This document shows, piece after piece, positions 35,473-45,739 of a DNA stretch of 64,000 nt. Location of the stretch: positions 56,228 to 120,227 of the forward strand of contig MNCI01000611.1 in the NCBI GenBank assembly GCA_015680685.1. Reading direction: 5' to 3'. The first letter of the stretch is position 1; each line of letters opens with the position of its first letter. The translations under genes and the position numbers were made by a program. Under the pieces are notes generated by a model. It made no database searches. It was given only the letters and a program-made list of their open reading frames with translations, and was not told the DNA's origin. Origin of the DNA: Gnetum montanum (lineage: Eukaryota > Streptophyta > Gnetopsida > Gnetales > Gnetaceae).

Positions 35473-36490
35473 TGGTTTTGTAATCTTAGAGAAATTCTCT
35501 ATGAATCATCGGTAGTAGCTAGTATGTCTAAGGAATAACCGAACATCTTTAACTATTTCTAGCTAGCGAGTTATTCCTTGGATGACCCTTATTTTCTCAG
35601 GGTCTATCTTAATTCATGCTTGTGATATTCTATGCACTAGTACAATGCCCTCCTAGACCATGAGATGACTTTTCTTCCAATTGAACTATAAGTTAGTTTC
35701 AACACATCATTTCAGCACTTTCTCAAGGTGGTCCAAGACTTGCTCAAATGTAGCTCCATAAGTGGAGAAGTCATCCATGAAGACTTCCATACCACTCCCA
35801 ATCTGTTGTTGAAAAATGCTCAGGACCAAGCGTTGAAATGTTGTAGGAGCATTGCATAGACCAAATGGCATCTTGTAATATGCAAAAGTCCCCCAAGGAC
35901 TCATGAACATTGTCTTTTCTTGGTCTTCCAATGCAATTTGAATTTAGTTATAGCCACTATAACCATCTAGAAAGTTGTAGTAGCAATGCCTAGATATGGT
36001 GTTGAGCACTTGGTTAACAAATGGCAATAGAAAATGATCTTTGAATGTTTCCATATTCAATAGCCTAAAGTCGATGCAGACCCACCACTTACCACCTTTC
36101 TTTAGCACAATCACAAGTGGGCTAACCCATTCACTATTCGTAATGGAATAGATAAACCCTTCCTTGAGGAGTTGTTCAATTTACTCCTTGACAATCTGCT
36201 TTAATTTGGGGTTCAATCGCCTCTATGGCTATCATTTTAGCTTCATGGCTGGGTCAATGTAGGTGCGATGCTAGCATATCCTAGGATCAATCCCTATGAG
36301 TTCAGGATATGACCATGCAAAAGCTGCTGACCATCTTACAACTACTTTCAATAGCATTATTTTCTATTCTAGAGCAAACTTTAAATTAATTATAATTGGC
36401 TTTCCATTTTTCAAAAATACATATTCCATTCCAACTGGTAACATTTTTAGCTTAAGGAGCTCTTATTTGAATTTGTCAGGAATTTCCAAC
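35473..36490 (-). pseudogene. Reverse transcriptase (mostly open, interrupted)
   Basis: Motifs in order on the minus strand: AFAWSYPELIGIDPRIC (about 36330-36280), WVSPLVIVLKKGGKWWVCID (36135-36075), FKDHFLLPFVNQVLNTISRH (36040), FLDGYSGYN (35970), FMSPWGTFAYYKMPFGLCNA (35905-35850), FMDDFSTYG (about 35775). The catalytic FMDD is intact. The thumb and connection part (35700-35480) has five or six stops. The open core segment is 35931-35707. Confidence 0.88.
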
Positions 36491-36699
36491 TTTTCCCAGT
36501 GAGTATCATCAAAGAGTTAATGATGAACTTGCTCTAGTTCATCCATGCCTAGACATATACACATGTCAGGCTCTCAACTAGTTCCATGCAAGGTGTGTTG
36601 CTTTTTGAATCAATAGTCAACCACTAGATGCCCTCCTATTTTGTGGCTACTACATATAGACACCTTTGAATTTCCGCTTCTAGCACACACTGTTTGCAT

Positions 36700-37190
36700 A
36701 CAGAGATAAATGCTTACTTTATGGTCCATAGTTTCTACACACAATTACACTTGCTTTGCTATACATGATGTATGGAACTCTCTTCTTCTCAATCTTTCCA
36801 AATGCATTTTCTTTAGATATCTCCAAGGAAAGATCTCTTATGTCCATTCTTACATCAACGGTGCTCAGCCATGCCCTTCCCATGAATATTGGAAAATCCT
36901 CTTTGTAGTTCTCCACTTTAATTACTAGGAAATTAATAGGATAAGACCACCCATAGATAGTGGTCACAACGTCTTCTACCAATCCCAATGGAACAATGAT
37001 GGAATGGTCTGCCAATTCTAATCTTATGTTACTCTTCTTGAGAGGAGGTAGGTTCTAGGTAGTGTACATCTCATGAGAAATCATATTAACACTAGAACTT
37101 GAATCGAGAAGAGCCTTGCATGGTTCATTCCCAACAATCTATAATTAAATTAAAGGACTTCCAAGGTTGGCTAACTTCCTAGGAGGTTTT
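36700..37190 (-). pseudogene. Aspartic protease (active-site Gly lost)
   Basis: The block NEPCKALLDSSSSVNMISHE lies at about 37125-37068. The family motif is LLDSGS, so the catalytic Asp-Ser-Gly has become Asp-Ser-Ser. An open stretch of 98 codons (37015-36719) carries YGWSYPINFLVIKVENYKED and PIFMGRAWLSTVDVRMDIRD, the C-terminal part of the fold. A stop separates the two parts. Confidence 0.78.
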
Positions 37191-37589
37191 CCTACATAAA
37201 TCCAATCAGACACAGTGTGAGTAAGCATTACAGTATGGATCCTTGGGAAATTTTGGTTTGAAGGAAACCTAAAGGAATTGGACATGGAGGAAGAGGTAAG
37301 AGCAAGGTTGTCAACCGTGGGTGTAAGTGAAGGCTTAGGTGGACTGTAGGGTTAAAAGGAAGGTCTTTTCTTTGAGTAAGCATTTGACCCCTTCAATTGA
37401 TGATCTAGTTGTAAATTAATAACCCTCATAGTATTACGTTGTTATGATTGAGCAGGTAGTTCACCCTCCTAGCAGAGGAGTATGTGCAAGGACAGGAGGA
37501 GGATAAGGATAAGAGGTGGTATCTCTTCTTTCATGTGGTGAATGAGCTTGGTAATAATCTGAAGGGTGGTAGTGAGGTTGGAAATTTAA

Positions 37590-39703
37590 AACATGACTAG
37601 AAGAGTCACATAGAGACATGGGTTGTTGAATGTGATAACCATATGGATTAGGCTATCGGTAAGGGTATTATTACCTTGGTAGTGCCAGTGTCCATGATTG
37701 TAGTTGCTATGATTATTGATACTGTTCATATGGTTGCAGTGGAGCTCCACTTGGATAATATGGTTATTTTTGGTGGAACTTCCTAAGATTACCTTGAGGA
37801 TAAGGCAACCTTCTAGATGTTTGCCTTTGTGTAAGTTGTGGATGTAAGGCATACATCCCAAACTCTTGTAGATGTGACCCAACGAGGAAACATCCCTTAG
37901 GATGTTCATACTGACAGATGTCACACCCATAATCATCATCTAATTCACTGTCCATAACCTCTTCTATTGTAGCAATCTTGCCCTTACCTTTGCAATATGC
38001 ACCTTTAGCTTCCTTATGCCTTCTGCACTCACAATCACTACCTTGTTCTTTGGACTCCTCAAAAATTTTGAGAACAGCTTAAAATTTATTATCCATGGAG
38101 TCCCATATTTGATCAACCTTGGTCATAGGTTTAGATTGGAATTTTTGAAGTGGCAAGGTTTTCTTATTCACCGCCTCATCAAATACAAACTTGTCCTCAC
38201 TGTCGTAGAATCGAACCTCCCCCTTGTGAATGGAAGGATCACGGTTGTACTCTTCTACACTTTCTCTTTTTCTTAGCTCATCCTTCTCTTTAGCAACCTA
38301 CTCTATTTATCTTTGTATTTGATGGACACTTAGTTATTCCAATCACCCTTGGGCATAAACACCAAGGGTTTTCCTCGTTTCATTATGAAGCCCATCTATA
38401 ATGTGGCGAAGTTGAACCAATTGAGAATAACCATGACCAAGACATTTGTGCATCAAGGCATAGTATTGGCCAATGGTAGCATCCAAGAGTTTTTGTATTC
38501 CTTGTTTCCATCCTTGAATTTGCTTCCTTAAGTTTGACACTCTAGAGTACATTTGATACTTATCATTGAACAACTCAAGCATGGTACTCCATCATCTGAT
38601 AGATTCTGACTCTAAGGACTAGTACCAATTTTTTGCTTCTTTGATGAGCATCCTGGGGAACAACTTCAATTTTTGTCATTCATTCTCTATGTTTTGCAAG
38701 GCACATGAATATTGAAAAGCTTGAAGATAATTCTGTAGATCAGAGTTATATCCTCCTTCAAATCAAGGAATGTTGTTCATGTCTAACCATTTGATTTGAC
38801 TATCTTTCACATGCCTTATTGAAATTCTGACTACCTCTGCAATGTTAAGCATACTTTGAGTAGCAAATAGAGGCTCATCAAGGCCTTGATCATGGTGCCT
38901 ACAATGCCCTCTACTACCACTTTGTTCATGGTAATGTACCTCTCTTGAACATTTGTGCCCTTGATCTTATTTGTCCCAATGGTCCCTTTGGTTATTTTGG
39001 TCCTATTAGTTATTTTATTCATTTCGATCACCTCCATCATGATCTCACCTTCTGCGGTCATGGTTAGAGCCAAAAGAAGAAGAAGATGATGAAGGAAATG
39101 AGGAAGAAGAACTACCATCATCATGGTGCCTACTTTCACATCTTCGACAATCATGACCACGATCACGATCTTTCTTCTTGTCTACATCCCTGTCTTGACT
39201 TGCCCCTCCAGATCCTTCTTTGTCATTGGATCCCTTGTTACTAGAATCAATATTGTGAACTATGGAGTGCAAGTTTTGGTTTTGACCTCCATCACTGAAG
39301 TTAAGGAGATGAGTTTCATTGAATAGAAAACCCCCAGAGAAGGGTTCCCCTCTAGCTTGTTTGTATAACAGGAATGGAGAATTATTAAGTTATTTTCCCT
39401 TCAAAAATTCATAGTGCTGCTCTAGCTGTCAATCCTACAAACATTGTGTTTCAGTGGAATGATAATCCTTGGTATCAACATCTTCCACGATATACTCCCC
39501 ATGGCAATCTTGAAGACCACATCATGCAACACAATGTTACCCTCCATGTTACACCACCAGAGCTGTTTATCCTAGTGTAGGATGAAGGTGAAGTTTGGCA
39601 CATACTCATCAAGATGAGTATATATACTTCGATACTGTTGAGGCTTTGGTAAATTAACTCTATTAGCCTTGGGCAGAGAATCACTCCTATGAGAAGAAGA
39701 CAT
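37590..39703 (-). pseudogene. gag (broken)
   Basis: The start is MSSSHRSDSLPKANRVN at 39703, about 130 bases after the primer site. A Ser/Asp/Arg/His-rich low-complexity stretch (39272-39045) follows, then the capsid core (about 38700-38343), including FNDKYQMYSRVSNLRKQI and HIIDGLHNETRKTLGVYA. The Cys-His box CDICQYEHPKGC (37910) would be CX2CX3HX4C with one residue missing. The region 37590-37320 is a Pro/Tyr/Gln-rich linker toward the protease. Several stops and frameshifts are present. Confidence 0.75.
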
Positions 39704-39835
39704 TTTCAGTTAGTGAAATAAAAATCATAGTGTGCTCTAAGAACTTGTTGTAGTAATTGTCAAATAAGATATGACTCTAAGGTTTATTCCAACTATTTAA
39801 ATACTTTTCACTATAACACATGAAACAATAAAAAG

Positions 39836-39855
39836 GTCCCTGGAAACAGTGCCAA
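39836..39855 (-). other. Primer binding site (Asp-tRNA type)
   Basis: Minus strand TTGGCACTGTTTCCAGGGAC directly follows the 5' LTR end ACTCATCA. It differs by three bases from the site at 61267-61248. Confidence 0.85.
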
Positions 39856-40018
39856 TGATGAGTGGCGAGGTACCCCTACACCCAACCATACAAATCACTA
39901 AGGTGTTATGCACAATTCAGTTGAATTCCATGGACCNGAATTGTGCATAACACCTTAGTGATTTGTATGGTTGGGTGTAGGGGTACCTCGCCACTCATCA
40001 TTGGCACTGTTTCCAGGN
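39839..40018. repeat. Exact inverted duplication flanked by single Ns (assembly artefact)
   Basis: Bases 39938-40017 (80 bp), between N at 39937 and N at 40018, are the exact reverse complement of 39839-39918, covering the primer site and LTR edge. Same signature as 28445-28615. Confidence 0.9.
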
Positions 40019-40598
40019 GAGTTTTATCACCTACAACAAGAATGAAAAGTAAAGTAATTGAAGATCTAATTCATCTATTGCCTAGCTAGCCTAACACAAG
40101 TAACCACCCCACTTTCCTGAACACATCATGAACACATACAGCACTACTAGGCTACCAAATGTTAAGTGTTGCTGGGTTACCAAGTACTATATGAATGCTT
40201 GAAGTGGTTGTGCTCATGTTCATTAACTGCTAGAAATAAATTACTTAATTAAAATGCATTAAAATAAAGAGCATGAAAGTAAAATTCAATAAAGAAAATA
40301 TTAAGCTATTGTCAGTGCTATAAGGATTGTCAAAAGAGTTTGTTTTATTTCCATCACACTGTTGTGTTCAGGTACATTAGTGCTCGCACAAAGAACTGTA
40401 AACACTTAGACTCCTTCTATGGACACTCAAAAAATATTCTAACTATAGAACTAACTCCCAAAACTATGCAAAACTGGAGCCCAGGTGCAATATCTATAAA
40501 CTTGGGGTATATACCTTGATGTTACATATGTGACATCACAGTTGGGCCTTGACGTCATGTACACAACATCACGGTAGATGGAAAAATGTGATTCATCA
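39856..40598 (-). mobile_element. 5' LTR of the 30572-40598 element (contains artefact)
   Basis: On the plus strand it starts TGATGAGTGGCGAGG and ends GATTCATCA, followed by the target duplication. It includes the N-bounded block 39937-40018, which replaces roughly 170 bp of genuine LTR sequence seen in the other LTR (30660-30790). The TATA region is TATCTATA (40491-40498). U3 has a near-perfect 22-bp palindrome at 40517-40538 (core TTACATATGTGA) and a second motif from 40551 (GACGTCATGTACAC). Confidence 0.85.
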
Positions 40599-40687
40599 CT
40601 ATGCCTCCACTACCACTGCCTTTGCCTCTAGCATCGCCAAAAATCCCACTAGGAATTTCAATAGTCCATAATGTTCACAAAACCCAT

Positions 40688-40945
40688 TAGCACTAGAAAA
40701 TCATGCCTTCCCCAATAGCTAGTGGACATTGTTGATGCTAAAAAAACCTGCCTTCCTTGGCAGCTAGTGGATACCATCAATGCCAAAAAAACCTACCTCC
40801 TTTGGTAGCCTGTGAACATCCCCAGCATTGCAAAAATCTAACTTCTCTAGTAGCTCGAGAACACCACTAGCACCCAAAAAAAACCTACCTCTTCTAGTAT
40901 GCCATGGACATCATTAGTGCTAGAAAAACCTACCTCCTTAAGAAA
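40688..40945. repeat. Minisatellite, 45-46 bp unit
   Basis: About five and a half copies of a 45-46 bp unit containing AAAAACCTACCTCCTTTGG and TAGCTAGTGGACA variants, with 10-25% divergence. It sits in the host block just right of the inserted element. Confidence 0.7.
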
Positions 40946-40949
40946 TTTT

Positions 40950-43179
40950 GGTCATTGAAAATTTACTATTAGTTGATAGGAAAATTTTTGACAATTAACA
41001 AAAAATTTTAAAATCATCAAATAAAAAAAATTTGAAATTGATGTTTAGGTTGAAAAAGTTTAAAAATCAAAAAGTAGCAAAATCTGAAAATTACATCAAA
41101 TTGATGTTTTCACAGCAAGTGAGATAAAAATTCCATAATTAAGTGCACTCAACCTGGAGTAGTACTAGGATGCATGACCTCTTAGGAAATCTTGTTTTCT
41201 GTGCCCAAAATTTTGGATTTCAAAAGCCATAACTTTTGGTTCTGAAAGCCTTTTTTGATGAACAAAGAGTCATTTCTTATAGATTTCAACCTTCTAGACA
41301 CAATGGTGTAGTGAGATTTGCCCCATAGAGCTCCAAAAATTACTTTTTACTCCTTGATCAACATGGTGCTTCAAGACTCTTGAAGATTCATTTTAAGATA
41401 ACTTAGGTAGTGTTCTAAAGGGGGTAGGGGGTAGAAAGGTTGTAAGAGTCTAAGTAATGTAGCTAGTTGTTACGAATAAGATTAGTTGGAGAATCAATTG
41501 GTGAACTTGAATGATCAAGAAGATGTATACCAATTTAGCTTACAACCAAATCATGCAACGACAATAACATGAAGAATCATAATCCTATTTTGACAAGGTG
41601 TATGATACCTATGAGGAAAAATAACTTAATAAAGAATCCAGAACAAGAATGAAGTCTTAGCTAGTGAAAAATAACATTCAATGTGTTCACCATGGACCTT
41701 GGACTAGCATGAGCATCAATACCCACACATCTTATCAAAGTTAAAAGATTTAAATGTTAATGTCTTATGCCTATAATAAGTATTACCATGGGAATTCCTA
41801 TACCAATTCCATCCAAGCTTAGAAAAGATGGGATATATAAGTATTTATAAGAAAAAAGGGTTCTTGTGAAAGGTCTTCTTTCAAGCCATATAGATTAGCA
41901 TATTATAGAAATCACAACATGGATGGGTTGCATGATCTTTTATAAAGAAGTCAAGTTTGAATTAGTACAACGGTTCAAAAAAAAATTAGAAGATATGATA
42001 TTTGAAATTATAAAACTTCAGATCATGGATAAGAAAGAATGGTCAAGATTTTGGACAAACCTCATAGCCTTATCATTAATATTTAAAATCTAGTTAGAAA
42101 GACATGTATGTATGTTTAACATATATTAAATTACCAAATTAACATGTTCAAATGTTAGACTGTGCTAAGTGGCATACCTAATTAACGAATAGAGAAATGT
42201 TTGAAGAATAAGTTATTTCTAATCCATAGCAATATCAATCCAATGTTGTTCATTCTTTTTGAAGACTTTCTTGTAAAAGTTGGAAGTAGAGTTATCAATT
42301 CATAAAATATGGATGTATAAAAGAACCCTTGGAAGAGGATTTCAATTTGAAAAGAATATTCCCATAATTCAACATGTAATTCCATTAGCTAGTACATATT
42401 TTGCTTACTTTGAATCTTCAATAGAAAAGTCAAATATTAGAAATGAGGAATAGATGATGTTATTGGATATAATTTATCAAGAACCATAGTTTACCAATTA
42501 CACTGCCATGATTAATGAAGATGGGTCAACATCATTCTTCATTAAGAACCTAGACTATATTTGGTATGATGCTCGATTCTTCCAAGTTACCAAGTTACTA
42601 GAGTTAAATTCTAAAGAAGAAGTTGAGAAAAAGCAAGATCAAACCTTGTCATTGTAAATAAGACCATCTAATCATATACCCCTTATGGCAAAACTATAAT
42701 TACTTCCATTAATTCCTAAGGCCAATCGAGATCAAGAAGTATCTTAATCTTACTTTTATTTATGATTTTCATAATTTTCTTCATTATTTAATTTATATTC
42801 TAATTAGGTAAGTAAAATATCTAGGGTAATGCAAGTTGGGAATAAGGATTTACCCTTCCTTCACTTGGGTTACTAGATATGATTGCACTTTGTGTGATCC
42901 TAGTTAGGATTGGTGATTGGTGGTTGGTATATCTTTAATTCACCTCTTGTCATCATCTTAGAGAATGATGTGAGTATTAATAAAATAATATTTTTTTATA
43001 TACGCTTCTTACTTATATATTTTTTAGAATAAGCAAGAAAACATTAGGATATACAACTTCAAGCCCAAAATGAAAAATCAAAGTATTGAAGCATAGGAGC
43101 ATAGAAGGAGCATTTGAGCTGGAAAACGATAGTGAATGTGGACTCATTTGAGGATGAACAAAACCTAAGAGGGTAAGAT
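40950..43179 (+). other. Spacer, probably decayed internal part of an LTR element
   Basis: No domain recognised. A coding-like frame (about 42330-42657, plus) includes NYTAMINEDGSTSFFIKNLD and ARFFQVTKLLELNSKEEVEK, with a few stops. I do not recognise it. The end (43130-43179) reads DSFEDEQNLRG just before the LTR start at 43180, like the last codons plus purine tract of many gypsy elements, so the LTR at 43180 may be a 3' LTR. Confidence 0.35.
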
Positions 43180-43733
43180 TGTAGCATCCACATTCCCAAA
43201 TGGTGCCGCTACATAACAAAGATGATGTCTCTTCATAAAAAGACTTGAAAGGGCAAGTTATAATTAAGACCCAAAATGGCATGTTGTAATAACAGACATG
43301 TCTCTTGAGGTGACCTTTGGGGGCTTGACCTAGGTATTTACACTCAAGCATTAGAGGTCATATCATCATAGAGTTGCAAAGTTGGTAAAGGAAAGTAATA
43401 GGTGCTGGGTGAAGCAAGACAGAAAGAGGATTGGCCAACCCTTCTGGCCATGTTATAGGCCTAACCATGGTGGTAGTGCTAGATAGCCTCTAAGGGATAG
43501 ATTTTGAAGAAAGAAAATCCCAAGGAACTCTTAGAGCATGATCTAGATACATTATTTCACACCAATAAAGCAATCCTTCCTTTTTTTTCTTTTGCATTTT
43601 CCCTATTATTTTCTTTATCCTTAATCTTGAATGTTACATATATTTGATGTTTGCCATGTTATCTTCTTATGCATAATGTATAATATAACATATATTTGAT
43701 GTTTGCCACAACATCCAGGAATGGGATGTCACA
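43180..43733 (+). mobile_element. Complete short LTR (TGTAGCATCC...GGATGTCACA)
   Basis: A 554-bp LTR with TG/CA ends and terminal inverted bases (TGT...ACA). Its structure is confirmed by the homologous split copy at 25757-26047 plus 28753-29020. CAATAAAG (43564-43571) may be the polyadenylation signal. No target duplication is seen (AAGAT versus TTTTC), consistent with it being one LTR of a larger element. Confidence 0.7.
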
Positions 43734-44905
43734 TTTTCCATAAAAAGAATATTTTTCTGATCATATACCATTATGGCCCCATCAATTGGCTTAAATATAT
43801 GTGTAAAATATGTTGTACAATATGTTTCAATGATAAGATTATTTGAGTTACAAAATTTGCTCTATTAATTCATCAATTTTATTATTGAATAATTCATTAC
43901 TATTTCATCAATATAATTACTTTATTAATTTTTCATTTATCATTTCAAGTAATTTGAACATGCATCAATAATTATCATTCAACAATTTCTTCAACAATTA
44001 ATGTCATCATTCTATCATTAGCTTTATCATATTCATCAAAGTAATTTAACAAAATTCTTTGTAAAACAAATTTATCATTGAAATTCAAAGATTAAAGGAC
44101 ATTAAAGTGGAATCAATTAATTTCTTCTTAAAACTCAAGTTACTTTAATAAATTCTTCATCATTGAGTGCTTAGCTATTTAAGGCAACATTGACAATTCA
44201 ATTTGCATCAAAATCCAATTTTAGAATTCATCAAAATTCAAGTTTTTTGCCTTGCCATGACCTCACCACAACTCATGGCATCCTTAGAAAATATACCACA
44301 ACTCTTATTTAGCTCATAGTCTTCTTAGTGCTAAAGTATTAGGTTGCCACTATTCATGGTCACTAAAATAATCAATCATAACTTATCCACAACCCATGAT
44401 TGTTAACCATGACTCATGGTATTTTTCCAAGACTCATGGTGAAGTGTTTTAACAGAATTAAACAATTCAAATTTGACTCATGTTTGTTAAATTTAACTAA
44501 TTAAATAAACTCTATTTATGCTTAAATTTTTAGATAAATAAATATTTTTAAGAGCTTTCCAATAAGCGTAAGCTCACTTCAAAATTCTAAATAATGAGAG
44601 AGTTATGAGCTTCTAAATTTAACCCAATATCTAGTTTTTTCATCACAACCATGGTTAGGTTGTGGTAAATATACCATGACCCATGGTGTTCTCAATTTCA
44701 AATTTTTTGACCATTTTATTATACCATAACTCATGGTGCCCTTGTGATATCATCATATTTGATTTATTTACTATTTTGAAGACCACAACCCATGCTTAGC
44801 ACATGGTTTAAAAACCAAAACTTGTGGCAAATAAATTTTTGAATAGTCATCAAATTTTATTAGAATTTTAGAGTTTTCCCCAAGGGGTTCATCCTTCAAA
44901 TTCCA
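43734..44905 (+). mobile_element. Probable copia LTR with repeated ACCATGACTCATGGT motif
   Basis: An AT-rich stretch ending TTCAAATTCCA five bases before a Met-tRNA-type primer site, so its right end is an LTR end; the left end is unknown. Between 44250 and 44860 the palindrome ACCATGACTCATGGT (44406-44420) and variants (44673-44687, and near 44262, 44345, 44385, 44432, 44729 and 44790) recur about eight times. Confidence 0.45.
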
Positions 44906-44910
44906 ATAAT

Positions 44911-44922
44911 TGGTATTAAAGC
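44911..44922 (+). other. Primer binding site (initiator Met-tRNA type)
   Basis: TGGTATTAAAGC differs by two C/T or G/A changes from TGGTATCAGAGC, the canonical Ty1/copia primer site. Confidence 0.6.
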
Positions 44923-44949
44923 CTAAGGTTGAAGCCATAGGAGATCAAA

Positions 44950-45103
44950 TAAAAAGTTATCCAAGAAGTTCAATTTTTTTAATAGCACTCAAGATTTTAG
45001 ATTATGGAAAAACTTGGTAAAGGGATTATTGGATATTAACTAGCTTAGTTATATATATTTATAATATATATCTATAAATTGGCTGATAGAATCTTATAAG
45101 ATT
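44950..45103 (+). pseudogene. Start of a copia gag, cut by the assembly gap
   Basis: A plus frame reads KKLSKKFNFFNSTQDFRLWK then NLVKGLLDIN, then after a stop NWLIESYKI. The F(x)W...L spacing resembles the start of copia gag (YxxWxxKMxxLL). It follows the primer site by 30 bp, as expected. It ends at the N gap. Confidence 0.4.
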
Positions 45104-45528
45104 NNNNNNNNNNNNNNNNNNNNNNNNNNNNNNNNNNNNNNNNNNNNNNNNNNNNNNNNNNNNNNNNNNNNNNNNNNNNNNNNNNNNNNNNNNNNNNNNN
45201 NNNNNNNNNNNNNNNNNNNNNNNNNNNNNNNNNNNNNNNNNNNNNNNNNNNNNNNNNNNNNNNNNNNNNNNNNNNNNNNNNNNNNNNNNNNNNNNNNNNN
45301 NNNNNNNNNNNNNNNNNNNNNNNNNNNNNNNNNNNNNNNNNNNNNNNNNNNNNNNNNNNNNNNNNNNNNNNNNNNNNNNNNNNNNNNNNNNNNNNNNNNN
45401 NNNNNNNNNNTTGTTCTTAGTACAGAAGTCGTGAAATTTTTTACTCAAAGAACTTTTTACTTGTAATCTTATAAGATTCTATCAGCCAATTTATAGATAT
45501 ATATTATAAATATATATAACTAAGCTAG
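45040..45528. repeat. Exact inverted duplication around the gap (assembly artefact)
   Basis: Bases 45040-45103 and 45465-45528 (64 bp each) are exact reverse complements flanking the N run, plus 54 extra bases (45411-45464) of unplaced sequence. The left copy fits the copia gag context, so the right copy is probably the misplaced one. Confidence 0.85.
45104..45410. other. Assembly gap (N run)
   Basis: 307 N bases. Confidence 1.
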
Positions 45529-45558
45529 TGATCGCCAGTCGTCTTCTGCTGCAGCGAT
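45525..45558 (-). terminator. Putative Helitron 3' end hairpin and CTAG
   Basis: On the minus strand ATCGC (45558-45554) pairs with GCGAT (45535-45531), with an additional CAG/CTG pairing inside. CA and CTAG follow. CTAG fits the Helitron CTRR terminus. The next base is C and not the expected T, but the junction coincides with the edge of the duplicated artefact. Confidence 0.45.
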
Positions 45559-45739
45559 GATTTAAACATAACATATAGAAATATTATAAGACCATGGAAT
45601 GCTTTATTGAATGATCATAAACATGTTGTAATACAACAGAAATGATCAATGTACAAACTTCCGTAATTGAAAATGTATAGTTACAAATGATCTAACATTC
45701 AAAATGGTAAAAATTAGTTGACACAAAAGAATGAGATCA

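Larger units (their letters stand above)
30572..40598 (-). mobile_element. Athila-lineage element with gag-pol but no 3' ORF
   Basis: A 10-kb minus-strand element with target duplication CTATG (30567-30571 and 40599-40603). Reading from the right: 5' LTR, primer site, gag, protease, RT, RNase H, integrase, spacer, polypurine tract, 3' LTR. Compared with the 11357 element, homology in the spacer stops at about 32010, just before the position of the internal promoter. The promoter and the whole 3' ORF are absent, replaced by a 98-bp tandem duplication and about 400 bp of other sequence. Pol is the best preserved in the window, with long open stretches. Confidence 0.92.

Noticed and set aside
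39045-39326. Overlapping open frames on both strands in a Ser/His/Asp-rich stretch
   Set aside because: Only the minus-strand frame with SNKGSND..RDRGHDC fits gag. The others follow from the simple composition.
45059-45448. Minus-strand frame of 129 residues
   Set aside because: Almost entirely translated Ns across the assembly gap.
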